Notes under the pieces: model-generated
The model's database searches: none
What the model saw: the letters and a program-made list of their open reading frames with translations, nothing else
What the model was told of the DNA's origin: nothing
Translations under genes and position numbers: made by a program
Part shown: piece after piece, positions 35,055 through 44,807 of the stretch
How positions within the stretch are numbered: the stretch's first letter is position 1
Layout of the letters: each line of letters opens with the position of its first letter
NCBI RefSeq assembly: GCF_015354245.1
Contig: NZ_JADKYZ010000010.1
Location: 170,989 to 234,988, forward strand
From: Diaphorobacter caeni
GTDB taxonomy: Bacteria > Pseudomonadota > Gammaproteobacteria > Burkholderiales > Burkholderiaceae_C
DNA: 64,000 nt
Direction of reading: 5' to 3'

Positions 35055-35608
35055 ATGCATCCGTCATCGACATCCCTGCCACTCCGTCGCCCGTGGTGGA
35101 TGTGGCTCTTCATCATCAGATTGCGGACTTTCTTTTTCTGGAGGCCGAGCTTCTGGACGACTGGAATTTCCGCGGCTGGCTGGGCGTGATCGCCAGCGAT
35201 GTGCGTTACTTCATGCGCAGCACGACGAATGCGCAGACCCGGGATAGGCGCAAGAGCATTCAGCCGCCGACCACATGGATCTTCAATGAGACATGGGGCC
35301 AACTGGAGCGCCGCATCGCCCGCCTCGAGACGGGAATGGCATGGGCCGAGGAGCCGCCTTCGCGCACGCGCCATCTGATCACCAACCTGCGTATCAGTGC
35401 GGCTGTCGATGGCGATGGCTACGAGGTTCGCTGCAACTATGTGCTGCACCGCTCGCAGAAGGAGCGCGATCTCAATACCTACATAGGCACGCGCGTGGAC
35501 CGGATTCGCCGCGCCGCAGATACCGCAAACGGCTGGCGGATTTACTTTCGCGAAATCACGCTGGATCAGGTCGTGATCACTTCGCACAACCTGAGTGTGC
35601 TGTTCTGA
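35051..35608 (+). CDS. hcaF: Dioxygenase beta subunit
   Basis: Small structural subunit (185 aa) that forms the alpha3beta3 oxygenase. It has the ring-hydroxylating beta fold (SnoaL/NTF2-like) with [39 protein letters not shown] and the C-terminal [11 protein letters not shown], close to HcaF. The start overlaps the hcaE stop (ATGA). Confidence 0.92.
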   Translation: MNASVIDIPATPSPVVDVALHHQIADFLFLEAELLDDWNFRGWLGVIASDVRYFMRSTTNAQTRDRRKSIQPPTTWIFNETWGQLERRIARLETGMAWAEEPPSRTRHLITNLRISAAVDGDGYEVRCNYVLHRSQKERDLNTYIGTRVDRIRRAADTANGWRIYFREITLDQVVITSHNLSVLF

Positions 35609-35632
35609 AAGAAGAAAAATGAGGGGGAAGGT

Positions 35633-35956
35633 ATGACGAGCCAGATTGTTGCGTGCGATGCAGGCGCCATCGACGAGGGCGGTGCGCTGAAGGTCGAAGT
35701 AAACGGCTTGGAGATTGCGCTGTTTCACATCGGCGGCGAGTACTTCGCGGTGGATGACCGATGCAGCCATGGAAACGCGTCGATGTCGGAGGGCTATGTC
35801 GAAGATGACGGTACCGTTGAATGCCCGCTGCACGCGGCCAGATTCTGTGTGCGCACCGGAGTGCCTCTGTGTCAGCCCGCCACGGACGCCATCAGAACCT
35901 ATCCGGTGACGCTGGTGGACGGCAAGATCTGCCTCACTTTGGGGGCTGCAGCATGA
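35633..35956 (+). CDS. hcaC: Rieske ferredoxin of the dioxygenase
   Basis: A 107-residue electron carrier moving electrons from HcaD to HcaE. The Rieske cluster ligands are Cys44, His46, Cys64 and His67 (CSHG and CPLHAARF). It is preceded by a GGGGAAGG site and its stop overlaps the hcaB start. Confidence 0.9.
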   Translation: MTSQIVACDAGAIDEGGALKVEVNGLEIALFHIGGEYFAVDDRCSHGNASMSEGYVEDDGTVECPLHAARFCVRTGVPLCQPATDAIRTYPVTLVDGKICLTLGAAA

Positions 35957-36771
35957 CCTGTGGCTGGCTGCAGGATCAGGTGGTGCTCATCACGGGCGGG
36001 GGCTCGGGTCTGGGCTTGGCCATCGTTGAGCGCTTCATGCAAGAAGGCGCGCGCCTCGCGGTACTGGAGCGCTCGTTCGAGAAGTGCGAGAGTCTGGTGC
36101 GCCGCTTCGGGGATGCGGTCGTCGCGGTGCAGGGGAATGTGATCCTTCCGGAAGACAACGCCAGAGCCGTGGATGCCACCATTGCGCGTTTTGGACGGCT
36201 CGACTGCTTCATTGGCAATGCGGCGATCTGGGACCATGGTGCCAGCTTGATGGACACGGATGCCGCGTCGCTTGCTGCGGGCTTTGATGAATTGTTCGCG
36301 GTGAACGTCAAGGGCTATCTGCTGGGCGCCAAGGCGGCTGCGACCGAGTTGGTCAAGAGCGAGGGCAGCATGATCTTCACGATGTCCAATTCGTCGTTCT
36401 ATCCCGGAGGAGGTGGACCTCTTTACACGTCGAGCAAGCACGCGACAGCGGGCCTTGTGCGTCAGTTGGCTTACGAACTGGCCCCCAAAGTCCGAGTCAA
36501 TGGCATCGGTCCGTGCGGCATGAACACCGATCTGCGCGGCCCGCAGGCGCTCGGGCAGGCGGGACGGCGCATCATGGATTCGCGCTCTCCCGAAGCGATC
36601 AAGACGATCTTGCCGTTGCAGTTCTTCCCATCCCCCGAAGATTTCGTGGGGCCGTTCGTGCTGCTGGCCTCGCGCCAGAACAACCGTGCGCTGAGCGGCG
36701 TGATGATTCAGGCCGATGCGGGGCTGGGCATTCGCGGAATCCGCCATGTGGCCGGTGGTTTGTCGCTGTAG
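35953..36771 (+). CDS. hcaB: cis-Dihydrodiol dehydrogenase (short-chain dehydrogenase)
   Basis: Oxidises the cis-dihydrodiol to the catechol product with NAD+. The 272-residue SDR protein has the nucleotide motif GGGSGLG (15-21), NAA at 89-91 and the catalytic Ser145-Tyr158-Lys162 set (YTSSK). The ATG at 35953 overlaps the hcaC stop as ATGA and begins the domain correctly. Confidence 0.9.
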   Translation: MTCGWLQDQVVLITGGGSGLGLAIVERFMQEGARLAVLERSFEKCESLVRRFGDAVVAVQGNVILPEDNARAVDATIARFGRLDCFIGNAAIWDHGASLMDTDAASLAAGFDELFAVNVKGYLLGAKAAATELVKSEGSMIFTMSNSSFYPGGGGPLYTSSKHATAGLVRQLAYELAPKVRVNGIGPCGMNTDLRGPQALGQAGRRIMDSRSPEAIKTILPLQFFPSPEDFVGPFVLLASRQNNRALSGVMIQADAGLGIRGIRHVAGGLSL

Positions 36772-36797
36772 CGCTACATAAAAATGGGAGACGCATC

Positions 36798-38075
36798 ATG
36801 AAGGACCCATTCAATGCGCCCGTGGTGATTCTGGGCGCGGGGCAGGCAGGAGCTGCGGCCGCCATGGAGTTGCGCAAGCTCGGCCATGTCGGCGCGATCA
36901 CGTTGGTCGGCGAGGAGCGCCAGCTGCCCTACGAGCGACCACCTTTGTCCAAAGAGGCATTGTTGCGCCCGGACGAAACGCGGGTGCTGATTCGAGAGGC
37001 CCGGCATTACTCCGATATCCGGGTCGATCTCCGGCTTGGCGTGCGCGCAGTGGAAATCGCTGCGGTGTCTCGCAGAGTGTGGCTGAGTGATGACACCTGG
37101 CTTGAGTACGACTTCCTGATTCTGGCAACGGGAGCGCGGGCGCGGCGACTGCCGATGCTCGATGCGCTGGGGGATCGGGTGCATAGGCTGCGTACCATGG
37201 AAGACGCGACGCGTCTTCGATCGCAGTTGGAAAGAGGTGCGCGAGCCGTCGTGGTCGGTGCGGGCGTCATCGGGCTGGAGTTGGCGTCGAGTCTGGTCGA
37301 GTTGGGTTTGACCGTGGAGGTGGTGGATCCCGCTTCGCGGGTCATGTCGCGCAATGCACCGGAGGTCGTCAGCCGCCTGCTTCATGATGCGCATGTGCGG
37401 CGGGGTGTCCGTTTTCATCTGGGGACTTCAGTGGAGTCGGCATGCCGCCTCGCGTCCGGCATCCGTCTGGTGATGTCGGATGGCGTGGCCTTGGAAGGTG
37501 ACCTTGTCATTTACGGCGTTGGTGCCGTTGTGGATGATGGCCTGCTGCGAACTGCCGGTGTAGACCTTCTGAACGGCGCATTGATGGTGGACGAGCACTG
37601 CCAGACCTCCGTGCCTGGAATTCTGGCGGCTGGGGATGTCACGGTATGCGTCGATGGTCGCGGCGTTCCACGCCGAATGGAAACCTGGGAGAACGCCAAC
37701 ACGCAAGCGATCATCGCGGCACGCACGCTGCTGGGACTTGACTCCGACCCTCCTCAACCGCCGTGGTTCTGGACGGATCAATGTGGCATGAACATCCAGT
37801 TTGCGGGCGATATGGCGGCGTCCGACTGGATTCGACGCGGTGATCCGCTCGCCAGCAACTTCATGTTTTGGGGGCTGAGGGAGGGTCTCGTCACGGCCGC
37901 CGTCACCGTCAATTGGGGGCGCGAGATGCGTTCCGCGAAATTGTTGATCGCCAAAGGCATTTCTGTACCCTCGCATGTGCTGGCCGATCCGTTATTGAAT
38001 CTTCGCCAGCTCGCGAAGTCGGGTGCATTCGACGCACGAGCGGATGTGCAGCCAGTGCCCTCTGCGCCGATCTGA
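36798..38075 (+). CDS. hcaD: Ferredoxin-NAD reductase of the dioxygenase
   Basis: FAD-dependent reductase (425 aa) that feeds electrons from NADH to the HcaC ferredoxin. It has an N-terminal FAD motif (VVILGAGQAGAAAAMELR), an internal NAD motif (AVVVGAGVIGLELAS), the FAD-closing GILAAGDVTV segment and the reductase C-terminal domain. GGGAG precedes the ATG. It is the last gene of the operon; no clear terminator follows. Confidence 0.9.
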   Translation: MKDPFNAPVVILGAGQAGAAAAMELRKLGHVGAITLVGEERQLPYERPPLSKEALLRPDETRVLIREARHYSDIRVDLRLGVRAVEIAAVSRRVWLSDDTWLEYDFLILATGARARRLPMLDALGDRVHRLRTMEDATRLRSQLERGARAVVVGAGVIGLELASSLVELGLTVEVVDPASRVMSRNAPEVVSRLLHDAHVRRGVRFHLGTSVESACRLASGIRLVMSDGVALEGDLVIYGVGAVVDDGLLRTAGVDLLNGALMVDEHCQTSVPGILAAGDVTVCVDGRGVPRRMETWENANTQAIIAARTLLGLDSDPPQPPWFWTDQCGMNIQFAGDMAASDWIRRGDPLASNFMFWGLREGLVTAAVTVNWGREMRSAKLLIAKGISVPSHVLADPLLNLRQLAKSGAFDARADVQPVPSAPI

Positions 38076-38184
38076 TCGACGCATGCTTGTGCGGAGTCGG
38101 GCAGTCTGCGGCGTTGAAAATTCTCGCGATGACTACGGCTACCGCTGCGCAATTCGCCTTGTATGTCATTCTGATTTGCACAAG

Positions 38185-38197
38185 CCGTTTAACGGCG
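38185..38197. promoter_or_regulatory. Short palindrome between hcaD and the phosphatase gene
   Basis: GCCGTT-T-AACGGC is a perfect 13-base palindrome between two convergent genes. It lacks a flanking T-tract, so it is a weak terminator candidate only. Confidence 0.3.
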
Positions 38198-38214
38198 GAT
38201 TCGCGCCGAGGTTT

Positions 38215-39825
38215 CTAAGCGAGCTGGATCCCGGGGCGCCTGTCTTCCACCACAAACTTCGCCAACTCAAGCACGCCGCTGTCGGCGTTCAGCGGGTTGG
38301 CCACCGCATTCAGCGTGGTGGTCCACCGGTCAGGGGTGATGTCGCATAGGCCGTAGCCGCGTTCCTCGCTGCGGGCGAAGAGCACGTGCGGGTTGTGCTG
38401 ACGGATGGCGTCGACCTTGTCTTGCGTGGTGCCGGAGCGCGAGGTGATGGACGTGCCGCAGAACTCGCTGGCGATGACACGCGGCTTTTTGCCGTTTCCC
38501 TCGCGGGCGTTGAGGGCTTCCACGTTGCAGACGTAGTTCTGGTGGATGTCGCCGCCGAGAAATACCGTGTTGCGTGGCGGGTTTGCGTCGATGGCGCGGA
38601 TCAGGCGGTCGCGGGCGGGTGGGTAGCCGTCCCAGCTGTCGGTCGATTGCGTGCCTGACGGATAGGTGCGCGGTGAGAAAAGGGTCTGCTGGGCGATGAC
38701 GCTCCAGTGTGGCTTGCTGCCATGCGCGTCGGCGAGCAAGCCTTGTTCCAGCCAGCGCTCCTGATCGAGGCCGAGAAAGCTGCGCGCGGGGTCGGCGAGT
38801 TCGGCGCATTGGTCGGGATGCTGCGCCTTGGCGGCTCCGTCCATCTTTCGGCACGCCTGCCGGTCACGGTATTGTCGGGCGTCGAGCAGGTGGATGTTGG
38901 CAAGGCGGCCCCACTGAAACCGACGGTGGAGCTGCAGGCTGTGAAAGCCGTCGTTGGCCGCCAGCGTCGAGGCGCGCAGCGGCATGTGTTCGTAGAACGC
39001 CTGCCATGCGGCGGTTCGCATGAGCAGAAAGTCGGGCGTCATGCCGGCCTTGCCTTGGCTGGCGGTGTAGTCGTTCTGCACCTCGTGGTCGTCCCAGGTG
39101 ACGATCCAGGGCGCGACGGTGTGGGCGAGCTGCAGGTCGGGATCACTCTTGTGCAGCGCGTAGCGGTCGCGGAAATCGGCGAGCGTGCGCGGCAGATGCA
39201 GGTGGTGCACCCGCGCCATGCCCTCGGGACGGGCGGGGGAGGCGTATTCATACATGTAGTCGCCGAGAAACAGCACGAGGTCGGGCGACTGCGCGGCCGC
39301 ATGCCGCCACGCGGAATAGAAACCATGCTCCCAGCGTTGGCACGAGGCGTAGATCACGCGCAGGCGTTCGGGCAGCTCGTGCGCGGCGGGAGCTGTGCGT
39401 GTGCGGCCGGTGGCACTGACCGCATCGCCATGCATGAAGCGGTAGAAGTACCAGCGGCCGGGCGACAGGCCGCGCACCTCGACGTGCACGCTGTGGGCGA
39501 AGAGCGGGTCGGCCTCGGCCACGCCGCGCGCGACGATCTGCCGGAAGCGCTCGTCATTCGCCACTTCCCAGCGCAGAGTCTGGGTGCCGAGGGTGCTCAG
39601 CACCTGCGGCGGCAGGGCCGTGCCTGCGGGCGGTGCGGCGTCTGGCATCAGCCGGGTCCAAAGCACGAAGCCGTCGGGTGAAGGGTCGCCGCTCGCGATG
39701 CCGAGGCTGAAAGGGGCGTGCTGGAGTTTCGCGTTCTGCGACCATGCCCCGCGCTGCAGCGTGGACATGGCGGAGAGTTGCGCGGCGCGGATCAGCCACT
39801 GGCGGCGGGTGGTGAGGATCGACAT
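38215..39825 (-). CDS. PhoD-like alkaline phosphatase/phosphodiesterase, Tat-exported
   Basis: Predicted periplasmic metallophosphatase (about 536 aa). A twin-arginine signal is seen at the start ([14 protein letters not shown]). The PhoD-type N-terminal domain ([16 protein letters not shown]) is followed by the metallophosphatase core with [29 protein letters not shown] and [11 protein letters not shown], which supply the metal ligands. The start at ATG 39825 puts the RR motif close to the N-terminus; a GTG at 39855 is the alternative. It is expected to release phosphate from phosphodiesters, perhaps under Pho control. Confidence 0.85.
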   Translation of the reverse strand: MSILTTRRQWLIRAAQLSAMSTLQRGAWSQNAKLQHAPFSLGIASGDPSPDGFVLWTRLMPDAAPPAGTALPPQVLSTLGTQTLRWEVANDERFRQIVARGVAEADPLFAHSVHVEVRGLSPGRWYFYRFMHGDAVSATGRTRTAPAAHELPERLRVIYASCQRWEHGFYSAWRHAAAQSPDLVLFLGDYMYEYASPARPEGMARVHHLHLPRTLADFRDRYALHKSDPDLQLAHTVAPWIVTWDDHEVQNDYTASQGKAGMTPDFLLMRTAAWQAFYEHMPLRASTLAANDGFHSLQLHRRFQWGRLANIHLLDARQYRDRQACRKMDGAAKAQHPDQCAELADPARSFLGLDQERWLEQGLLADAHGSKPHWSVIAQQTLFSPRTYPSGTQSTDSWDGYPPARDRLIRAIDANPPRNTVFLGGDIHQNYVCNVEALNAREGNGKKPRVIASEFCGTSITSRSGTTQDKVDAIRQHNPHVLFARSEERGYGLCDITPDRWTTTLNAVANPLNADSGVLELAKFVVEDRRPGIQLA

Positions 39826-39989
39826 TTCAGGGGCAATGGCTGGCTCGTGGGACACTCACGATACCGCGAACAGGGTTCGGCGCGTCCTCGCAAGAAGGGC
39901 AAACGTCCAGAGTCCTTTCATTTGCAGGCATCACAATGGCGGGGGTACGTTCCGCCCCATCTACAATCCGGTATTCAGCATTTGAGACC

Positions 39990-40757
39990 ATGAAGATTCT
40001 CATTTCCAACGACGACGGCTATCAGGCGCCGGGCATTGTGGCCCTGCATGACGCCCTCAAGACCATTGCCGATGTGGAGGTTGTCGCGCCCGAGCACAAC
40101 AACAGCGCCAAGTCGAACGCGCTGACCCTGCATTCGCCGCTCTATGTGCACAGCGCCGCCAAAGGCTTTCGCTATGTGAACGGCACGCCTGCGGACTGCG
40201 TGCACATCGCGCTCACCGGGTTGCTGGGCTACAAGCCCGACCTGGTCGTCGCGGGCATCAACAACGGCGCCAACATGGGCGACGACACGATTTACTCGGG
40301 CACCGTCGGCGCCGCCATGGAAGGCTATCTGTTCGGCATTCCGGCGATTGCCTTCTCGCAAGTCGACAAGGGCTGGGGCGAGCTGGATGCCGCCGCCGCC
40401 AAGGCGCGCGAGTTCGTTCAGCAGCTCGAGGCGGGCAAGCACCTGGGCGGCGTGCCGTGGCTGCTCAATGTGAACATTCCGAACATGCCTTTCGAGGCGC
40501 TCAAGCCGTTGCGCGTGTGCCGACTGGGCCGTCGCCACGCGGCGGAGCGCGTGATTGAACAGCAGAGCCCGCGCGGCGAAACCATGTACTGGATCGGCAG
40601 TGCGGGCGCGGCCTTCGATGAGGCCGAGGGCACGGATTTTCACGCCACGGCGCATGGCCATGTGTCGATGACGCCCCTCAAGGTCGACCTGACGGATCAC
40701 GAGCGCGTGGGCTATTGGGGGCAATCCCTGCAGCATCCCGGCAAGGAGAGCGCATGA
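39990..40757 (+). CDS. surE: 5'/3'-nucleotidase SurE
   Basis: Stationary-phase survival nucleotidase of 255 residues, dephosphorylating nucleoside monophosphates. It has the metal-binding start [15 protein letters not shown] (Asp8, Asp9), [11 protein letters not shown] and [21 protein letters not shown]. The overlap of its stop with pcm (ATGA) reflects the classic surE-pcm-nlpD operon. Confidence 0.95.
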   Translation: MKILISNDDGYQAPGIVALHDALKTIADVEVVAPEHNNSAKSNALTLHSPLYVHSAAKGFRYVNGTPADCVHIALTGLLGYKPDLVVAGINNGANMGDDTIYSGTVGAAMEGYLFGIPAIAFSQVDKGWGELDAAAAKAREFVQQLEAGKHLGGVPWLLNVNIPNMPFEALKPLRVCRLGRRHAAERVIEQQSPRGETMYWIGSAGAAFDEAEGTDFHATAHGHVSMTPLKVDLTDHERVGYWGQSLQHPGKESA

Positions 40758-41551
40758 ACCAGCCGCGCCGACCGGGTTTCCCGGCCCGCCTGCCGAGCGC
40801 CAGCCCGGGTTCGGGAACGTCGTTCGGCACTGCCAAGCCGGTGACGGGCAATCCCGCGCGCGTGCTGCCGCGCGTGGCGCCTGCTCCGGCAGGCGTGGGA
40901 CTGGATTCTTCCGCTGTGCGTGAGCGCATGGTGCGCCGCCTTGCTGACTCGGGCATCGGATCGGCAAAGGTGCTCGCGGCGATGGGTGCGATCGAGCGGC
41001 ATAGATTTGTTGACAGTGCCTTGGTCAATCAGGCCTATGAAGATACAAGTTTGCCGATTGGGCTGGGACAGACGATCTCAAAACCGAGTATCGTCGCGCG
41101 CATGGCGGAATTGCTTCTGGGCGCGCCGGTGGCGCAGGCCGAGGGGCTCGGGCGGGTGCTGGAAATCGGCACAGGCTGTGGCTATCAGGCCGCAGTTCTG
41201 GGGCGAATTGCCAAAGAGGTGTATACCATTGAGCGGCTTCGCGCGTTGCACGAAAAGGCTCGTGACAACCTGCGCCCGCTCAGACTCACCAATGTGCATC
41301 TGATTCTGGGTGACGGCATGCTGGGCTACCCCAAGGGGGCGCCCTACGCGGCCATCATCTCGGCGGCCGGTGGTGAAAAACTGCCTGAACAATGGTGTGA
41401 TCAACTTGCCGTGGGTGGCCGCCTCGTCGCCCCCATGGCTGGCCCGGATGGTAGGCAGATACTTCTCGTGGTGGACAAGACCGCCGCGGGTCTCAAGCAA
41501 ACCGTCTTGGAGGCCGTGAATTTCGTCCCCCTAAAATCGGGGGTCGCCTGA
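40754..41551 (+). CDS. pcm: Protein-L-isoaspartate O-methyltransferase
   Basis: Repairs isoaspartyl residues with S-adenosylmethionine. The 265-residue protein has an N-terminal Pro/Arg-rich extension of about 55 residues, then the PCMT fold with [18 protein letters not shown] and the SAM motif [15 protein letters not shown]. The N-terminal extension makes it longer than the roughly 210-residue E. coli enzyme. Confidence 0.93.
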   Translation: MNQPRRPGFPARLPSASPGSGTSFGTAKPVTGNPARVLPRVAPAPAGVGLDSSAVRERMVRRLADSGIGSAKVLAAMGAIERHRFVDSALVNQAYEDTSLPIGLGQTISKPSIVARMAELLLGAPVAQAEGLGRVLEIGTGCGYQAAVLGRIAKEVYTIERLRALHEKARDNLRPLRLTNVHLILGDGMLGYPKGAPYAAIISAAGGEKLPEQWCDQLAVGGRLVAPMAGPDGRQILLVVDKTAAGLKQTVLEAVNFVPLKSGVA

Positions 41552-41563
41552 AGGAATGAAGTT

Positions 41564-42469
41564 ATGAATTTATCGCGTAGTCTTGTAGCTTGGGCTTGCG
41601 CCGCATCGGCCACGATGCTGATGGTCGGCTGCACCAGCACCTCGGTGAACAGGGCTCCCGTCGAAGACCGTGGCACCTCGGTTGGCACCGGCTCGTCGTC
41701 CAGCAACCCATCGGGCACGCCCGCCGTTGATCCGCGCACGCTGCCGGGCTACGAGAACATGGGCAAGCCTGGCTACTACACCGTCAAGCCCGGTGACACG
41801 CTGATCCGCGTCGGTCTGGAATACGGCCAGAGCTGGAAGGACATCGCCCGCTGGAGCAATCTCGAGAACGCCAATGTGATCGAGGTCGGCCAGGTGCTGC
41901 GCGTGGTCCCGCCGGGACAAAGCCCGTCCACCACCACGGCCGCGACCGAGACCCGTCCCGTGGGTGCGGCGCCCGCTGCGCCCAAGACCGCTGCACCTGC
42001 CACTCCGCCCGCATCTGCGGCAACGACCGCATCCAGCGCGACGGCGGCTCCGGCACCCGCGCCCGCACCGGCTCCCACGCCAGCACCGTCCGCAGGTGGT
42101 GATGACCTCAACTTCATGTGGCCAGCCAGCGGCAGCCTGATCGCGGGCTTCGACGAGGCGCGCAACAAGGGCTACGACATCAGCGGCAAGGCCGGTGATC
42201 CGGTCATGGCCGCAGCCGATGGCCGTGTGGTCTATGCGGGCGCTGGTCTGCGTGGCTACGGCAACCTGATCATCCTGAAGCACAACAACACCTTCCTCAC
42301 GGCCTATGCGCACAACCAGACGCTGCTGGTCAAGGAAGACCAGAATGTACGCAAGGGCCAGAAGATCGCCGAGATGGGCTCCACCGACACCGATCGCGTG
42401 AAGCTGCACTTCGAGATCCGCCGTCAGGGCAAGCCGGTCGATCCTTCGCGCTATCTGCCTTCGCGCTGA
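41564..42469 (+). CDS. nlpD: Murein hydrolase activator NlpD
   Basis: Outer-membrane lipoprotein (301 aa; lipobox MVGC, Cys23) that activates amidases at the septum. A LysM peptidoglycan-binding domain (YYTVKPGDTLIRVGLEYGQS) is followed by an Ala/Pro-rich linker and a degenerate M23 (LytM) domain. The first zinc-ligand His is replaced (NKGYDISGKAG), as in non-catalytic NlpD; LHFEIRRQGKPVDP remains. rpoS, often next in other Proteobacteria, is not here. Confidence 0.93.
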   Translation: MNLSRSLVAWACAASATMLMVGCTSTSVNRAPVEDRGTSVGTGSSSSNPSGTPAVDPRTLPGYENMGKPGYYTVKPGDTLIRVGLEYGQSWKDIARWSNLENANVIEVGQVLRVVPPGQSPSTTTAATETRPVGAAPAAPKTAAPATPPASAATTASSATAAPAPAPAPAPTPAPSAGGDDLNFMWPASGSLIAGFDEARNKGYDISGKAGDPVMAAADGRVVYAGAGLRGYGNLIILKHNNTFLTAYAHNQTLLVKEDQNVRKGQKIAEMGSTDTDRVKLHFEIRRQGKPVDPSRYLPSR

Positions 42470-42491
42470 TCCGCACGATCTGACGACCATC

Positions 42492-43601
42492 TTGGCAAGC
42501 AAGAAGAAGCCCGCAGCTGCCGCAACACAGGTTGCGCAGCCGGGCGATGACACTGAAAACGCAATCAACGGGCTGGGTGCAGACGCCAGCCCGATTGTTT
42601 TGCAGGAATCCGATGACGACAACGAGCCGGACGGCACGGCGGGCGAGCCCGTCGAGGTCCGCGAGTTTGTCGTGTCCAGCGAGCAGCACCAGATCCGCCT
42701 GGACAAGGTGCTGACCGACTGCGTACCCGAATTCTCGCGCAGCTATCTGCAGCAGTTGCAGGCGGCGGGGGCGGTCGAGCTCAACGGCAAGCAGGCGATC
42801 AAACCGGCGGCCAAGGTCGCGGCGGGCGACCGGCTGCGCGTCGAGATGCGGCCCACGCAGCAGAGCCAGGCGTTCAAGGCCGAGAATCTGCCCATTGACG
42901 TGGTCTACGAGGACGAACACCTGCTGGTGGTCAACAAGCCAGCGGGGCTGGTCGTGCATCCGGCGGCAGGCAACTGGAGCGGCACGCTGCTCAATGCGCT
43001 GCTGGGCCGCGACGAGCAGGCCCGCACGCTGCCGCGCGCCGGCATCGTTCACCGGCTCGACAAGGACACCAGCGGGTTGATGGTGGTGGCGCGCACGCGC
43101 CTGACCATGGACGCGCTGGTGCGCATGATCGCCGCGCGCGAGGTCAGTCGCCAGTACCTGGCGATCGCTCACCGGCCATGGGTGGGGATGCGCGAGCGCC
43201 ATGTGAACGCGCCCATCGGGCGTGATCCACGCAACCGGCTGCGCATGGCGGTGGTCGAGCTGGATCGCCATCCGGGCAAGACCGCGCAGACCGACATCTC
43301 CGTGCTCGACAGCGTGGAAGATGGCTGCTTCGTGCGCTGTACGCTGCACACCGGGCGCACCCATCAGATCCGGGTGCACATGGCATCGGTCCATCATCCC
43401 TTGTTGGCGGACACGATGTATGGCGGCCGGGTCGTTGACGCGCTGCAGCGCCAGGCGCTGCATGCGTTCAGGCTGTCGTTCGCGCATCCGGTGAGCGGCG
43501 AGCAGTTGGTTTTTCACGCCGAGTTGCCCGAAGACATGCGTGGCGCGCTTGATTTCTGGGGGCTGCGTTACAATGCGGAGATGCTGTCGACACCCGGTTG
43601 A
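42492..43601 (+). CDS. rluD: 23S rRNA pseudouridine synthase RluD family
   Basis: Modifies uridines in 23S rRNA helix 69 (family role). An acidic N-terminal extension of about 55 residues precedes an S4 domain (IRLDKVLTDCVPEFSRSYLQ) and the catalytic core with GIVHRLDKDTSGLMVV, whose Asp is the nucleophile. The start is a TTG at 42492 with a weak ribosome-binding site; another start within the low-complexity N-terminus is possible. Confidence 0.9.
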   Translation: MASKKKPAAAATQVAQPGDDTENAINGLGADASPIVLQESDDDNEPDGTAGEPVEVREFVVSSEQHQIRLDKVLTDCVPEFSRSYLQQLQAAGAVELNGKQAIKPAAKVAAGDRLRVEMRPTQQSQAFKAENLPIDVVYEDEHLLVVNKPAGLVVHPAAGNWSGTLLNALLGRDEQARTLPRAGIVHRLDKDTSGLMVVARTRLTMDALVRMIAAREVSRQYLAIAHRPWVGMRERHVNAPIGRDPRNRLRMAVVELDRHPGKTAQTDISVLDSVEDGCFVRCTLHTGRTHQIRVHMASVHHPLLADTMYGGRVVDALQRQALHAFRLSFAHPVSGEQLVFHAELPEDMRGALDFWGLRYNAEMLSTPG

Positions 43602-43724
43602 TGGATGTGCGTCCGGGATTCCAGCGAAGTCTCTCTATCGCGGCAGATAGCGCCGCATGCGTTCTCTCTTGTCGAGCCGCGGCCTGATTCTTTGGCGCTG
43701 CTCCTTTCCCGGAACTGCGGAACC

Positions 43725-44807
43725 ATGAATACGCTGGATGCCAAACGGGTCCTTGAAACCGCGTTGATCTGCGCGCAACAGCCCGTGACCGTGCGCGAGT
43801 TGCGCGTATTGTTCGATGATGAACTGGGTGCCGACACCATCAAGAGCCTGCTCACCGACCTCCAGCTCGACTGGGCGCAGCGAGGAGTGGAGCTGGTGCC
43901 GGTGGCCACGGGATGGCGCTTTCAGAGCCGCCCCGAGATGCGCGAGTATCTCGACCGGCTGCACCCCGAGAAGCCGCCGCGCTACACGCGGGCGACGCTG
44001 GAGACGCTGGCGATCATCGCCTACCGTCAGCCGGTCACCCGTGGCGACATCGAAGACATTCGCGGGGTGACGGTGAACAGCCTGATCATCAAGCAACTGG
44101 AGGATCGGGGCTGGGTGGAGGTGATCGGTCACCGCGAAACAGTGGGTCGTCCCTCGCTGTTCGCCACGACGAGGCAGTTTCTCGATGACCTCGGGCTGCA
44201 GTCGCTTGACCAGTTGCCGGTGCTCGAAGACTCCGCGACCCAGACCGCCATGCTGGATGCGCTCGGCGCGCAGGCGCAGGAAGATGCGTTGCAGGGCAAT
44301 CTGCTGGAGACGGGCGGGCAGGGCACCGAAGACGGTGCCGAAGCCGCTGAGACGTCCGCAGCGGAAATGGCGGAAGGCGAATCGGCCCGGATGACCCCGG
44401 ACGGCGAATTGCCGCTGGAATTTGCCGATTCGGCGATGGATGAAGCAGTCTCCAGCTTGCAGGACTTGCAGGACTTGCAGGAAGCACCTGAGTCGCCCGA
44501 GCCGCATGAAGCGCCCGAGACGCAGGTCGCGGAACCGGATGTGCCCGAGTCCGCCGATCAGGAGATCGCAGAACCGGCTGCGGAGCCGCAGGATCACAGC
44601 GAAGCACAGGATGCACAGGCCGAGGCGGAGACAGAAACCGCAGCGGTGGTTGCCGACGAAGACAACACAGACAAGACGACGGATACGCAAGTACCCCCAA
44701 CACCAGCGCCTTCGGGCGAAAGCGTTGAGCAGGAGTCAGCCGGACGGGAGCAGCAAGAGCCTCCTCTTTCCGGTGAAGATGACGACGACGCGGAAAAGAA
44801 GATATGA
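43725..44807 (+). CDS. scpB: Segregation and condensation protein B
   Basis: Partner of ScpA and Smc in chromosome condensation. Residues 1-190 form the two winged-helix ScpB domains ([40 protein letters not shown]). The following 170 residues are a low-complexity, strongly acidic Glu/Ala/Pro-rich tail, so the 360-residue protein is nearly twice the usual length. The stop overlaps the rluB start (ATGA). Confidence 0.9.
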   Translation: MNTLDAKRVLETALICAQQPVTVRELRVLFDDELGADTIKSLLTDLQLDWAQRGVELVPVATGWRFQSRPEMREYLDRLHPEKPPRYTRATLETLAIIAYRQPVTRGDIEDIRGVTVNSLIIKQLEDRGWVEVIGHRETVGRPSLFATTRQFLDDLGLQSLDQLPVLEDSATQTAMLDALGAQAQEDALQGNLLETGGQGTEDGAEAAETSAAEMAEGESARMTPDGELPLEFADSAMDEAVSSLQDLQDLQEAPESPEPHEAPETQVAEPDVPESADQEIAEPAAEPQDHSEAQDAQAEAETETAAVVADEDNTDKTTDTQVPPTPAPSGESVEQESAGREQQEPPLSGEDDDDAEKKI

